From NCBI GenBank assembly GCA_030272155.1, contig CP126194.1:4517501-4581500 (forward strand): 64,000 nt of DNA, given 5' to 3'. Source of the stretch: Tetradesmus obliquus (lineage: Eukaryota; Chlorophyta; Chlorophyceae; Sphaeropleales; Scenedesmaceae). Shown here one piece after another: positions 8,975 to 21,804 of the stretch (within the stretch, counting starts at the first letter, position 1; each line of letters opens with the position of its first letter). Under the pieces are notes generated by a model. That model made no database searches. It saw only the letters and a program-made list of their open reading frames with translations, and was not told the DNA's origin. The position numbers and the translations under genes are program-made.

Positions 8975-11900
8975 ATGCGCAGGGCAGCGCAGCTGGCAGC
9001 TGCTGGCCGCTTTTCGCTTGCCAGCAGCACCCGCACACCAGCCAGCTGCCAGCAGCTGCTCCTGCAGCAGCTGCACAGCACTGCTTCCCCTGAGGCATCT
9101 GCGAGTGCTGCTGCTGAGCCTGCATTTGCTGCAGATGCTCCGGATGGAGCAGTCAGTGCCAGCAACTTGGACTTCGTCAACAGCAGACTGCACATCAACG
9201 ATTGGGGTGCAGTGAGCAGCATACCAGAGAATGACCCTGCACCCCACCTCAGGGTAAGCCCTAGCACAACAGCTGGCAGTTGTTTTGCTGGCGGCGCAGC
9301 TGAAGTCTGTAAGGATGAGCTGATTCAGCAGCACATGTTGGAACGGCTACATGGAAAACCAGCAGCGGAAGTACACCATGCACACAACCTCCAGGCTGCA
9401 TGGGCAGTTCGAGGCACTTGCTGTTGTGACTGTTGCTGCACAAGCATGCACTGCACAAGCGGCCCAGCGTTTGTGTTTGCACCACCTATAGCTTTGCACC
9501 GGCAAGCAGCTGTACACAGCGTTTATGCTGCAATATATATTTCCAACATGATGGCACGCATTGCTCCCCCATGCGTCAACTTCAGGCTGCCAGCAGCAGC
9601 TACGTGAACCATGACGGCATGCGCGTGGATGATGGCCGCTATAAGGCCTTCCTGCAAGATGCTGCTGCAGTTGTGCCGCAGCCACGCATCTTCACAGGTA
9701 CGCACTTCTGCAGCAGCAGTGCACAGGCTTAATCAATGACTGCCGCACTGCTGTTGTTCTGACATAAGTACTGGGTTGGAGCCAGATGAGCTCCACAGGT
9801 ACAGTCAAGCCGTCTATTTACGCTTGCATGAGGTGCATCAGCATGCGCTCCACTCCCCAGGTAATCCCACCCCAGTTCGGCTCAGCCGCCTGCCAGCATT
9901 GCCGTCACCAAACAGCAACTGCTGCCACCCTCCACAAACCACGCCCTGCACTCTTCTGCCCACACAATGCATCCATTCGATGCCTGCAGACCCGCTGCAC
10001 TTGCTGGCATACGGCAGTGACGCCTCCTTCTACCGGCTGCTGCCTAAAGCAGTGATAAAAGTGCACAATGAAGCTGAGGTGCAGGGGCTGCTGCGGCTGA
10101 GCCAGGCACATAAGGTGCCTGTCACGTTCAGGGCTGCGGGCACATCACTGTCAGGGCAGGCAGTGAGCGACTCCATCGTCATCTCAGTGGTGAGGGAGAG
10201 CTGCTGCGTGTGTTTGCAAGGAGTCTGCCTGGTGTGAATAAGTGAGGGGAGCTACCACTTTTGTTCAGGATAAACCATACAATGCCCTGCACATTTGCTT
10301 TGAGCAGTGCGCACACAAGCAGCCATGCACAATGTTGTGATGTTCGCGTGCTGCATATACCTCAGCATGTGCTTAATCTGCCTGGTTGCCGGTTGCACAT
10401 TGCAGGGCTATGTGGGCAAGAACTTCAGGCACATCAGCATCAAGGTGGGGCAGCCGGAGGCAATGCAGCCAGCATGCATACAGCATGAGGCTTTGCAAGG
10501 CCTGTCATGCTTGCATTGGTACAGCAGTTGTGAAAGCAGAGGGAGGCCGTGCATGGTTGCTGTTGCTGTTGCACGTGTCTGGCCTGTGGTTTTGAACAGA
10601 ACCTGGTTGCTTCCTGCATATGCCAACCATGCCGGCTGCTCCTGCTGCTGTTGCTGCTGTTGCTGCTGCTGCTGCTGCCGGCGCAGGATGACGGCAGCCA
10701 GGTGACGGCTGAGGTGGGGCTGCTGGGAGGGGAGGTCAACAAGCTGCTGGCAGGGCATGCCAGGTGGGGGCTGAAAGGCGGGGCAAGAGCTGCTGGCAGC
10801 ACAGCACCAAGGCAGAGGCCTGCGTGGAGTGTGATGCAAAGAACATGCAGTGCCCACAGCAAGGCGTGCAGCTCTGCCAGTTAGTTGAGAGCGCCGTGAC
10901 GACAGGCTGAACAGGCACAGCACAGTGTATGTGTGTGTGCTGCCATTCGTGCCATCTTGAAGGGTGGTAGCAGTGGTTATACTTGTGGTGTTGCAGTCAC
11001 AGGCCAACCTGAGTTGCATTTAGCACCTGCATGTTGTGTTTACTTGTGCAGGCGCCACAAGCTGCCGATCAGCTACCGCATCGGGCCCGACCCTGCCTCC
11101 ATTGACGCAGCCATGATTGGTGAGCTCCTACACAGTGACTGCCCTGTTGGTGCTGGGCGCCACTTGCTCTGCTGGCATCTTGGTGCAAGTGATCGCAGCA
11201 AGAGATCGTTCGTATCCTGCAGTGTTGCCAAACAAGGCAAGCGCGTGCGGCAATGTGAGATGCGTGCGGTGTGCTCAGTATCACAGCGCTGTGCGGCCTG
11301 CACTGCGTGAGGCATGCTACCCAAATGCTGCAGCTCCTTGTGGCAAGGTTGCCATCACCGCTGCTGCTGCTGCTGCTGCTGCTGCCTGCAGGAGGCATAG
11401 TCGCCAACAATGCCAGTGGCATGTGCTGCGGCGTGGCTCAGAACACCTACCACACCATTGCAGACATGCGGCTGCTGCTGGCTGACGGCACAGTGCTGGA
11501 CACAGCAGATGAGAGCAGCCGCAAAGCCTTCCTGCAGGTGCGTGGTACAGCATATGTAGCAGCAGTGTGGCAGCAGTGTAGCAGCAGTGCAGGAGCAGTG
11601 CAGCAGCAGTGTAGCAGCAGTAGTGTAGCAGCAGTGTAGCAGCAGTGCAGCAGCAGTTTGGAAGCAGTGTAGCAGCATGGTCTGTGGGACTGAGCTGGTT
11701 GTTGCATGGCGGCGGGGCTGCACCCCTCCTCAATGTTACGCAAGCAAACCATCAAGCAAGCAGTCCCCACTTTGCTCAGCTCAAGCATGCTGAGCTGTCC
11801 TTGCCTATTGTGCACAGCCCATGCTGTCCATGGGCTGCAGGTTGGCTGGCGCCTCCTTGTAAACCTCCCTGTTTGCTGCGCCTTGCTGCAACCTGCTGTG

Positions 11901-14900
11901 CCATGCTGCTTTGCCTGCTGCCTTCAGAGCCATGGCAAGCTGGCGTCTGCGCTGTCTGGGCTGGCGCGTGAGGTGCAGGGCGACCCACAGCTGGCCGGCC
12001 GCATACGCGCCAAGTACAAGATCAAGAACACGGTGAGCAAACTACGCGCACTGTTGCTGGCTGCTTGCTGCTGCGTGTTGCATCCCAAATACTTGCTGCA
12101 GGCCAGTGTCTTGCTGACCCCCTGCTCCCGCCCAAATGCATGCAGTGCGCGCCTGCGTACTTGCTGCCTGCCGCCTGCACAGATCCAGAACAAGCTCTGG
12201 CACCATGTTTCCCCCTGCCCTGCGCTGCAGCTGCCACACCTGCCGCACTCACTGTCCTCCCCCAGGTGGGCTACAGCCTTCTCTCCGAGAACCTGGTCAA
12301 CATCCTTTATGTCCCGCCCTGCCACACCTGCTGTTTTATTCTACTGCATTGCCCTTCTCCCCACACACTGGCAGGTGGGCTACAGCCTGAATGCGCTGAT
12401 GGACTGTCCCTCTGAGGACCCGGTCACCAACCTTTATGTCCCGCCCTGCCACACCTGCTGTTTTATTCTACTCCGTTGCCCTTCTCCCCGCACACTGCCA
12501 GGTGGGCTACAGCCTGAATGCGCTGGTGGACTTCCCCCCTGATGACCCTGTCACCATCCTGAAGCACCTGCTGGTGGGTAGTGAGGGCACGCTGGGCTTC
12601 ATCAGCAGCGTGACCTACAACACCGTGCAGGAGGTGCACCACAAGGTGCGCGTAACTATGGCCCGTTGCCCATGGCTTTTTATTTGGTGTTTCTTAAACT
12701 TCATCAGCAGCGTGACCTTCAACACCGTGCAGGAGGTGCACCACATGGTTGGTAGGACAGCTGCTTTGCTGTCGTTGCTCGAACTATTGCTGGTTGTGTC
12801 CGACTCTGCTGCAGTACACAGCTGCTGTGTCCACGCAAGGGGTGCACCACAAGGTGCATTGCTAGCTAGTGCTAGCTCAAAGGTGCTGCTTCTCCTGTCA
12901 TGCGCTGCTGCAAATGGCAGCCTTGTTCTGAGTAGTTCCAGGCAAGTGCCGTTCTGTGGTGTGCATGCGTGGCACCTGCATGTTACCTCAACGGCTTCGG
13001 TTACCTCAACGGCTTCGGTTACCTCAACGCCTTCGGTTACCTCAACGGCTTCCCTATGCATGGTGTCTGCCTGCAGGCGTCCGCCTTTGTGCTGTTCCCT
13101 GACCTGTACAGCGCGTGCGACTCGGTGCGCCACCTGAAGTCCAGTGGGGTGGCGTCAGCAGTGGAGATCTGCGACTATGCCAGCCTCAGGTAAGTGGGGA
13201 GCTGATTTGTAATGGGGTGTTGTGACTGAAAATGGGACTGCAAACGAGTGTATGTATGTGGGCAGCTGTCGCAGGTTTATGACGCTTGCTGACAACAGCA
13301 TGATGGCTGGCATCATGCACAACGGCACACATTAGCATTTGTCGCTTTGGCTGCCCCTGATCATAATGTGCCCCAGGCTTGCACAGCAGGAGTTTGTGTC
13401 GCTGGTGGCTGAGCTGGGCCAGGCGCAAGAAGGAGCAGCAGGCCTGCTGATTGAAGTCAAGGGCGAGACGCAGCAGCAGCTGCAGCAGCGCATTGAGGCG
13501 GCACAGGCTGCGCTGCAGGCGTCTGGTGTGCACTTTGGCGGCAACGCTGGGGCGCCGCTTGGCCTGGAGAGCTACCCCTTCAGGATCAATGCTGCGGTAA
13601 GTAACTGCATGTATTATAGTATGATTAGTTGATTAGATTGGATTGGGTTATATGCGGGTGCTGCTCGCGCGGGCCGGGTATAGGGGACAGTGCAACGTAG
13701 AGGCAGCAGAATTAGTCGGTATGAGCGGTCCACGTGCATTGCAGCAGCCAGCCAGCACTGCGCTGATGTTTCAGGCAGGACCGGACAGGACACATCTGCC
13801 CTGACGGCAGCAACTGCAGCGCAGAGAACAGCGCTGCAACATCAGGCCTCCTGTCATGCTGCTGCTCCGGCGCCTGCCATGGTGGCTTGACATGCTGCTG
13901 TACACTGATGTATGCTGCTGCTGCTGCTGCTGCTGCCGCTGGCAGGAGACCAAGGTGTTCTGGGACTTCCGCAAGGGGCTCATCCCCATCATTGGCGGCA
14001 GCAGGTGAGCTGTGACAGGCCGCCCTCTGTGGAGAGCATTAGCTGGCTGCTTGTCAGGCTGGCGCTCTGTTCTGAGATGCACCCCAAGCAGTGCCTCTGC
14101 TGCATGTTCTTGCCGTCCCCAGCAAGCTTCATGTGTACACCTTCACCTGAGCGGTAGGTAGGTGCCAGTGCCTGCTAAGCAAGCTGTTGACTGCTACCGC
14201 ACACTTGCCGCCCCCTTGCTGCAGGTCTGTGGGCACCAGCATGATGATTGAGGACGTGGTGTGCCCAGTGGAGCACCTGGCAGGCATGACGGCTGACCTC
14301 ACCGCGCTGTTCAGGGAGTGCGGCTACAGCGACGCCAGCGCAGTGGGGCATGCATTGGAGGGCAACCTGCACCTGGTCTTCGCACAGGTGGGCAGCACTT
14401 CCAAGGCCTAAGGCGCTTGGGTGGGTGCATACCCAGACTTCGTCAATCATGGCGCGTTGTTGAGGTTTGTAGTACATTTCGTAATAGTTGGTCTTGATAG
14501 TTTGGCGGGCCATGCGCTGGAGGGCAACCTGCACCTGGTCTTTGCACAGGTAGGGAGGGCCTTGTGTTGCTCTTTGGGTGCATACAGTTGCACAGCAGGA
14601 CATGGTGATGTCCATTTTGCGGCACAGTGCGCCACGGTCACTCAAGGCGCCCATGCAAGGTCGTGCTGTGGCAACACAGCAGCTTGCACCTCTTCTTGGC
14701 GCTCATCGCTACATATGGCAGGCTGACTAATAGCAGCTACTTCCCATGGCTGCACTGCTGTTGGCAGATGCTGATGCCCAGTGTGCTGCTGTATCTGTTC
14801 AACGCTGCCTGCAGGGCTTCCGCACCCCTGAGGAGGTGGCCACGTTTGGGCGGCTGATGGCCGGCATGGCTGACATCGTGGTGCACAAGTACAACGGCAG

Positions 14901-15452
14901 CCTCAAGGTGGGACTGATAATCCTGCTGCTGCTGCTGCTGTGCACAAGTTGGGTTCAGCAGCAAAAGCAGCTGGGGGCCATCACAGCAAGGCCACATGCT
15001 GCCAGCAAACGTAGTATGTGGAAACCCACCACCATTATCTTGACATGCAGCAGCAGTGACGCGTCCAGCTGCAGCTAGCAGATGTGCACGGTTGACTGTA
15101 TGATGACTGTATAATGACTGTGTGTTGATTGTGTGCCTGCTGTGTTGCCGTGTTCCGCAGGGTGAGCACGGCACTGGCCGCAACATGGCTCCCTTTGTGG
15201 AGCTTGAGTGGGGTGCACGTGCCACTGGCATCATGAAGCGCATCAAGGCGGCCTTTGACCCCCACAACCTGCTCAACCCGGGAGTCATCCTCAATGATGT
15301 GAGCTGCTGCTGCTGCTACTGCTGCTCCTGCTGCTGTTACTTGGTGTGACTCAGCGCTTTGTTACTGCTGGCAGCTGTTGGTGGTGGCTGGGTTGTGGCA
15401 AATCCTTCTGCAGCGGTGGAGTGAGCTAGACCTGCTGCTGCTGTTCCTGCTC

Positions 15453-15490
<38 letters not shown>

Positions 15491-17931
15491 GTGCTGCAGG
15501 ACCCTGCCGCGCACATGCAGTTCCTCAAGCCAAGCCCGCCTGCCGCCTCCCTCATTGACAACTGCATGGAGTGTGGCTACTGCGAGGCCTTCTGCCCCTC
15601 AAGGCAAGCTTATGCCACAAGGCAACAGCAGCCATGAACATCAATGTGCTCAGTTTGTGATGTAGTGCCTTGTTCAAGCAGCGCAATGATTGCTTGATTG
15701 CTGCTGTTGGACAGTAAAGCGTGGGCACAGGCAGGTTTCACTGTGCTTGTTACGTCACCAAGGTGCAGAACACACCTGCTGCCGCTGCTGCTGCTGCTGG
15801 TGCCGCCAGGGATGTGACCATCACGCCACGTCAGCGCATCCAGACGTACCGCGAGATCACTCGGCTGAGGGGGCTGCAGCAGCCCACACAGGAGCAGCAG
15901 CAGCGGTGAGCACCGGCGCGCTTGACACCCGCAGGTGCAGCAAAGTGGTATGCAGCCACATTCGTGCATCATGATTGGCTATGCTAGCCGTTGCTTGTTT
16001 GCCGATGCGGTGTTGCAGCTGGCGTCATTGAAGGCGCATGAGAAATGCTTGCAGGCGTCAGCATGCAACAGGCAGTTGGTGCGCTCCTCTGGCTGCAGCC
16101 CTGCTAATCACTGTTATGTTGTTGCCTGGCACGTGTTTCCTCAGGCTCTCCCAGATGGAGGACACGTGGCAGTACGATGGCGACTCGACCTGTGCAGCAG
16201 ACGGCATGTGTGCGGTGAGTTGGCTGAGGGTGCACAGCATGTTGCTGCAGCAGCGTGCTGCGGGTGCTCTACCCTCACTTGTCCTCTGTTACCAGTGTGC
16301 TGCACAGACAGCTGCCAGCTGTTGCTACTGCAATTGACATCTCCCACGTGAACAGCAATGCCATGATGTCCTCATCTTCCTTGCTGTCTGTTGGGGACTG
16401 CAAACGCTTGCCGCTCCCAGGTGCGCTGCCCCGTCAACATCAACACGGGAGAGTTCACAAAGCAGCTGCGCACAGCAGCAGTAGATGGCCAAGATGCTGC
16501 TGCTGGTGCTGCATCCGCCTCCACCAGCAGTGCCTGGGGCAGTAGGCTGGCCATGATGGCGGCAAACAACTTCCGGCTGATCAACGGGGGTGTGCCGCTG
16601 CTGCTCAACACCGTGGACTTCTTCCATGGGTGGGTTTGCGGGGAGGCTGCGCGCTGCCCTCACAGATCGGCTGCTTGTGTACAGAATACAGCACTGTGCT
16701 GCCTGTTTAACTTTCTTGTGTCAGATGTATGCATGCTTGAATAGGCCGGTCCAAGCAAGCAGCCAAGCTGTCCGCACGTGAACAACACTAATTCTGGCTG
16801 TGCAAAACCTGCACATCACGGTGGATGCCTTCATACTGGATGTGCTGCCGCTGCTGCTGCTGCTGCTGCTGCTGCCCTGCCAGGCTGCTGGGCCCCCGGC
16901 TGCTGGAGGTGGTCAGCGGCACGCTCAACAAGTGGACCAACCACATCGTGCCGGTCTGGAACCCATACATACCCAAGGCAAGCACAATCAGTGGCCTGCT
17001 GTTGCAGCAGTTGTGGTGCTGGGGTAACGCCCCCGTAGTCCACAACTGCCTCTGCTGGATAATGATCGACACCAGCTTGCTTGCTGCTGTCATGCCGCCT
17101 CCTGTCTGTGATCACTGTAGTAATGCAGCCAGCAATACAGAAGCCGCGTCTCTTAGCTCTACACAATACTGGCCAACGATAGGTGATGCTGCTGTCACAT
17201 GCACCATGCGTGTATATCCGGTGCCCCTGCTGCTGCTGCTGATGCAGGGTGCCAAGGCAGTGTCGGCAGGCCTCAGCTCGCCTCAGGCCAGCGAGCTGCC
17301 CACACAGGCAGCGCGTGCCACGCAGTCCGGCATCCCCAGGCAGGTCGTATTCCTGCCCACATGTGTCAACAGGTGAGAGCGCGGCTGCTTGTTGCATCCG
17401 CAGGTTTGAGAAGCCTCTGCTTCGTGCGGTGGGTTGTGCTCTCTCGTGCTTGTGGTTGCAAGCCACTTGGCCTGCAGCCGGCATGTGATAGCACGGTTGC
17501 GCCGTGTTGCTGCTGTGTGGCGAGTCTGAACTGCTGCTGCTGCTGCTGCTGCTGCTCAGGATGATGGGGCCTGCGCGTGGTGATGACCGCTACAGTGGCA
17601 GCACGCTGGAGGTGTTCACACGGCTGGCTGAGAAGGCAGGCTACCAAGTAATTGTGCCTCAGGTGGGGGATGTGGAAGTGAAACAACAAGTGATATTGGT
17701 GCTGCTGCGCTGGTGGCTGCTTGCCAGCATGTGAGTGCTAGTAGCATGCGTGGCACAGCTTTGCAGGGTCACAACTCAATTCAGGTGGTGTGGCAGCAGA
17801 CGACCAGCCTGGTGCATGTGTGTATGCCGTTGCCTTGGTAAGCCACTGTCAAGGCACCCTCTGCATGCAGCAAGCGGTGGCCCCATAATTTTTTCTTAAT
17901 TGCTTTGTCTATGTCTGCTGCTGCGTCTATG

Positions 17932-17993
<62 letters not shown>

Positions 17994-19990
17994 GCGCTGC
18001 AGGGTGTGTCGGGGCTGTGCTGTGGCATGATGTTCGACTCCAGGGGTGAGCCACGCGCTGCAGGCAGCATAGGCATGGCCTGCAACCACCGCACAACGCC
18101 GTCAGCAGCTGTTGACAGCTGTTTTATAACCACACAGATACCTCCTGTCAAGCAAGTGCCAAAATTGTTAATGTCCTCTATGACCAGCCGATGAGGCTGT
18201 TATACCCTCTGTTCTTGGTGGGTATGCAGCAGGCCTCGACACAAGCAGCGCATTGCACAGGAAGCAACTCTGTCATACTCAGCTCGCCTGTACCTCCCAA
18301 TCGAGTGAGACCATAACACTGCCCGCCTGCCTGCCCGCCGTGCCTGCTGCAAGGTGCCAAGAAGGCTGCAGGGCTCAAGGCTGCCGAGGCCATCACTGCA
18401 CTGCTGCATACTGTCCACAATCACCTGTGCCTTAAACTGTCTTGCTTGCTTGCCTGCCTGCCTGCTGCACTTTCAGGTGCCAAGAAGGCTGCTGGCCTCA
18501 AAGCTGCCGAGGCCATCACTGCGCTGTCGCTGGCCAGTCAGATGGGCAAGCTGCCCATTGTCATCGACAACAGCCCCTGCCTGGCGCAGTTCAAGTCGGC
18601 AGGGCTCAACCAGCAGGAGCTCAAGTGAGGCTAGCCTGCAATAGAAGTTATCAAAGTGGTCGTCCTGCAGGCACATTAGGACAGTGCTGTGCAGTGTGTG
18701 CGTGTGTGTGCAGGAGCTCAAGTGAGGCTGGCGGCAGCTGCAACGTCACCACTGCAGTGGCACATGTGACTCAGCTAGTTCACCTTGCTGTACGCCAGTA
18801 CTGCTTGCCGCCGCTGCCGCAACCCTGAACTGCTGCTGCTGCTGTTACTTTTGACGCGTGCATATAACATTGACGCATGCATACAACATCTGAACACATT
18901 CAAACCCTGCAGGTTCTCGCTGTACGAGCCAGTGGCCTTCACCAGCCTCTTCCTGGCCCCCGGCCTGGACTTTGAAAAGCTGCCGCGCAGCGTGGCGCTG
19001 CACGTGCCCTGCACCAGCAAGCAGGCGCCGGGGCTGGCCGACAAGTTTGTGGCGCTAGCGGAGCAATGCGCTGAGAGCGTCACGCCGACAGGTGCGGCAG
19101 GGTGGGCTGGACGGTGTTAGAAGTTGGGGATTCTGTGTTTGTGGAGCAGCTATTGTAAGTACGCTGGATGTGAATGCAGCAGGTCAGCTGCCAGAACATG
19201 GACCTGCAGTTGGTGTGTTGCAGCCTCATGGATTTACCCAGCTCCGGCAAGCAGGCCTCGGGACTGGCCGACAGGCTTGTTGCGGTGGTGGAGCAGCGCG
19301 CCAAGAGCTTCACGCCAACAGGTCCTGCAGGATGCACTGACCTTGTGCTTGTGCCAAGTGTCTCCGCCGTGCATGTGAGCTGCCAGCACATAAGTGCCGC
19401 ATGCTGGCGTGCCTCTCAAAGGGCCACAACGCTGTGCGTTTGGAAGGACACCGCAAGTTTACAAAACACTAGCTTCAACACCTGTATATGGCGCGACAGC
19501 TCAACACCTGTGCATGACAAGAAAGCACTGCCTTGGGAGGCCTCAATTGCTGGCTTCATGCACACCCGCAAACATACATGCAGTTAGATGTATACGTCCA
19601 GTGCTTCTGTGTAGCGGATTGAACAGTTTGCCTCATCATATGTCTTTGCTGCCGGCCGCTGCAGGCATCCCCTGCTGTGGCATGGCAGGTGACCGTGGGC
19701 TGCGCTTCCCTGAGCTCACTGCCTCAGCCTGCCAGCACATCGACCTGCCAAGCGATGTAACAGACGGCTACAGCACCAGCCGGACCTGCGAAATCGGCGT
19801 CAGCAATGCAGCAGGCCTGCATTTCAGGAGCATCCTGTTCCTGTTTGATGAGGCGAGCAAGCCCAAGCCGGGTTTCAGGGAGAGGGCCAAGGAGCTGCCG
19901 CAGCAGCAGGTGGGGCAGGATGGCAAGCGGCCGTCGCTGACGACTGCGCATGAGGCGGGAGGTGGTGGCGGCGGCATGACGAGTGTGTGA
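8975..19990 (+). CDS. GYD1: Mitochondrial glycolate/D-lactate dehydrogenase, FAD and Fe-S domains fused
   Basis: Predicted 1150-residue protein from 26 exons: 8975-9253, 9586-9697, 9990-10189, 10406-10444, 10687-10763, 11052-11119, 11392-11537, 11928-12032, 12502-12645, 13077-13189, 13377-13596, 13946-14004, 14225-14387, 14815-14907, 15161-15298, 15500-15603, 15810-15905, 16145-16214, 16421-16629, 16884-16977, 17248-17372, 17560-17662, 18003-18045, 18477-18624, 18913-19091, 19665-19990. Residues 1-40 are rich in Arg/Ala/Ser, like a mitochondrial presequence. A FAD-binding domain (FRAAGTSLSGQ, GGIVANNASGM, VGSEGTLGF) leads to the oxidase C domain (ending EHGTGRNMAPF and FDPHNLLNPG), two cluster motifs (CMECGYCEAFCP near 674-685; CAADGMCAVRCP near 735-746) and two CCG domains (GLCCGM, PCCGMAGD). 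It oxidises glycolate or D-lactate and passes electrons to the respiratory chain. Relatives use either substrate, so substrate and symbol are inferred from the fusion. Introns after 15603 and 16977 are GC-AG. Confidence 0.93.
11563..11672. repeat. Imperfect AGCAGTG/TAGCAGC tandem repeat
   Basis: About 110 bases of slipped copies of a 10-20 base GTAGCAGCA unit, inside the GYD1 intron between 11537 and 11928. Confidence 0.8.
12266..12501 (+). repeat. Two echoes of the 5' edge of GYD1 exon 9
   Basis: Two tandem units of about 110-128 bases precede the true exon (12502-12645), each starting at an acceptor followed by GTGGGCTACAGCCT. The second reads VGYSLNALMDCPSEDPVTN against VGYSLNALVDFPPDDPVTI in the real exon, then runs into a shared intron segment encoding nothing. 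The first is more decayed. Both keep an AG acceptor, so they could compete as splice acceptors. Confidence 0.85.
12699..12749 (+). repeat. Echo of the 3' edge of GYD1 exon 9
   Basis: It copies the end of exon 12502-12645 (FISSVTYNTVQEVHH) as FISSVTFNTVQEVHH, followed by ATGGTTGG in place of the donor. It lies 54 bases downstream of the exon. Exon 9 therefore has echoes on both sides. Confidence 0.85.
12982..13052 (+). repeat. 18-bp tandem repeat, four units
   Basis: Four copies of TTACCTCAACGGCTTCGG sit just before exon 13077-13189. They are in frame with that exon and would read as repeated YLNGFG with no stop before the exon. Confidence 0.9.
14507..14549 (+). repeat. Echo of the 3' edge of GYD1 exon 13
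   Basis: It copies the end of exon 14225-14387 (HALEGNLHLVFAQ) and ends in CACAG followed by GTAGGG, so a donor is kept. It lies about 120 bases downstream of the exon in the following intron. Confidence 0.85.
17933..17992 (+). repeat. (CTG)20 just before GYD1 exon 23
   Basis: Twenty uninterrupted CTG units end ten bases before the acceptor AG at 18001-18002. The run stands in for the polypyrimidine tract and is the longest pure trinucleotide run I see in the window. Confidence 0.95.
18352..18408 (+). repeat. Echo of the 5' edge of GYD1 exon 24
   Basis: It copies the start of exon 18477-18624 (GAKKAAGLKAAEAITAL) about 120 bases upstream of it, with the same reading but without a clean continuation. 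Confidence 0.8.
18711..18732 (+). repeat. Echo of the 3' edge of GYD1 exon 24
   Basis: A short copy of the exon end CAGGAGCTCAA with the donor GTGAGGCT, 87 bases after the real donor. The donor sequence is intact. Confidence 0.7.
19238..19321 (+). repeat. Echo of the 3' edge of GYD1 exon 25
   Basis: It copies the last 80-odd bases of exon 18913-19091 (reading KQASGLADRLVAVVEQRAKS against KQAPGLADKFVALAEQCAES). The donor GTGCGG has become GTCCTG. The reading frame is still open, so the copy may be young. Confidence 0.85.
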
Positions 19991-20396
19991 CGTGTTTGAC
20001 TTGCACGCATGGGTTGATCACGAGTGGTGCATGTATGCAGGGGTATTCTTGGTTCTGGGTTGTGAGGTGGTGAGTTTGCTGTGATTGCAGCAGCACTTGT
20101 GCAGGCGCTGCTGCTGCTGTGGCTGCAGCAGCACAGGCCAGGAACTGCGTGCGTGCTCTTGAGCAAGCCTGCAACTGTGAATGCGGCGCAACTGCACCAG
20201 GTGTGCCCCATTGCTGCGGCATATTCTGTCACATGTAGCGCAGCCTGCACTTACCATGATAAACCACGCCGTTGTTTGAGAGGTGGGTTGACTCGCCTGG
20301 CAGTGGAAGTTGCAATTGTGACAGGATGTTGACATAGTTGGGCATTGTGAATCACGGTTGTTGAGGCAGGTTGCATTACTTGTGCCGTCAATCGTG

Positions 20397-20401
20397 TGTA
20401 A
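20397..20401 (+). terminator. Candidate polyadenylation signal TGTAA for GYD1
   Basis: TGTAA about 407 bases after the GYD1 stop. Assignment is by distance only. Confidence 0.45.
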
Positions 20402-20783
20402 AGGCACATTTCATGCTCGAGGGTGTGTGTGATCAAAGAATTCTTGCAGGATCACCTGCTGCGCAGTGTCGACTGATGGCTGATTTTGATGCAGTAGCCC
20501 ATGCCTGACAGCGCTGCATGCCCAGGTGTGTGGGTGCTGTCAACGACATTGCATCCATAGTTATTTTGGTTTCCCTGCTGCCTCAGCTGTGAGGGCCGCA
20601 ATTCATTGTAGAGTTGCACAGTTGAACCTTGCTGCGCTGGAAACCTGCACAGCCTGTACAACACGTGAAAGGACATTAGTTTCTGTCTGTAGGTTACACA
20701 CATCGTTTGCAATGGTGCTGCAGTTCTGGTAACACTTTTGGTGACGCAGGGGTTTTGTGGGTGGCTGCTCAATGGAAAGCTGC

Positions 20784-20896
20784 TGATCTAGTGCATGGCT
20801 TGCATCATGCAATGAGTCATGTGATCTAGTGCATGGCTTGCATCATGCAATGAGTCATGTGATCTAGTGCATGGCTTGCATCATGCAATGAGTCAT
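20784..20896. repeat. 38-bp tandem repeat, three units
   Basis: Three essentially identical 38-base units start with TGATCTAGTGCATGGCTTGC at 20784, 20822 and 20860. The unit contains the inverted pair GCATGG..TGCATCATGC. No coding role is seen. Confidence 0.95.
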
Positions 20897-21782
20897 TGCA
20901 GCGCTTGCAAGTACAGTGGAGCAGCACCTCATCCCTCCCCTCCTGTGGGGTTCGAGCCAATGATGATGTCAACAATGTTTTGAACATGTACAACGTTGGT
21001 GACTGCTTTGGTAACATCAGCAACAACGTTAAGTAACATTAACACGGTGGTGGTAGACGGGAGAAGAAGCAAGGGGCTCACGAGCCCATGATGATCATAG
21101 TGTGGTGGCGCTGCATGCAGCTGCGCCACAAACAGACTTGGTGCAGTGATAAGCTGCGAGCAGCTCATCTCACAGAAACGGAAGGCCATGACTGGGGAAG
21201 AACCGGTAGTCCTGCAAGCATAACGGGCTTCCTAATCATGCTGATGCTGGAGCAACCAGACAAAGTTGCTAAGACAGCAGGCATAGTAACAACCGTTAGA
21301 ACAAGCAGCCTCAAAATGCAGATGCAGCACAGTTCTGCACAGCATGCTGTGCCACAGGTGGCAGCTGACCGCAGCAAACACCAGCATAGTTGCTGAAAGC
21401 ACAAGCCAGCCAGAACGAACTGCCAACGGCACCACAGCGCGTACAGTACTGCCAATGCCATTGTCCTTTCGAATCTCGTCCTTTATTTCTGTGCCTCCCT
21501 ACGCACACATTGAAGCCCAGCACCGTCCGGGCAAAGCCCTCAAAACCACCTGCATGCAAGCACTGCCGTAAACCCATGGGGCTGCAAGTCCCCACACAGC
21601 ACGCGTGCGTATGCAACAATGTTGCAAGCAAACACAGGAGCATGTAGGGGCTGTCCAGGCTCGATGGTGTGACCAATGTGTGTGCTGTGCATCCGCCGGC
21701 ATGTAAAAGTATATTTGAGCAGGCACCAGCGAGTGCACCACGGCGGCAGCACATGTCACCCACATGCTTACTCGCATCTGCC

Positions 21783-21804
21783 TGAGTGAGTGAGTGAGTG
21801 AGTG
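21783..21804. repeat. (TGAG)n microsatellite
   Basis: About five and a half TGAG units in gene-free sequence. Confidence 0.9.
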
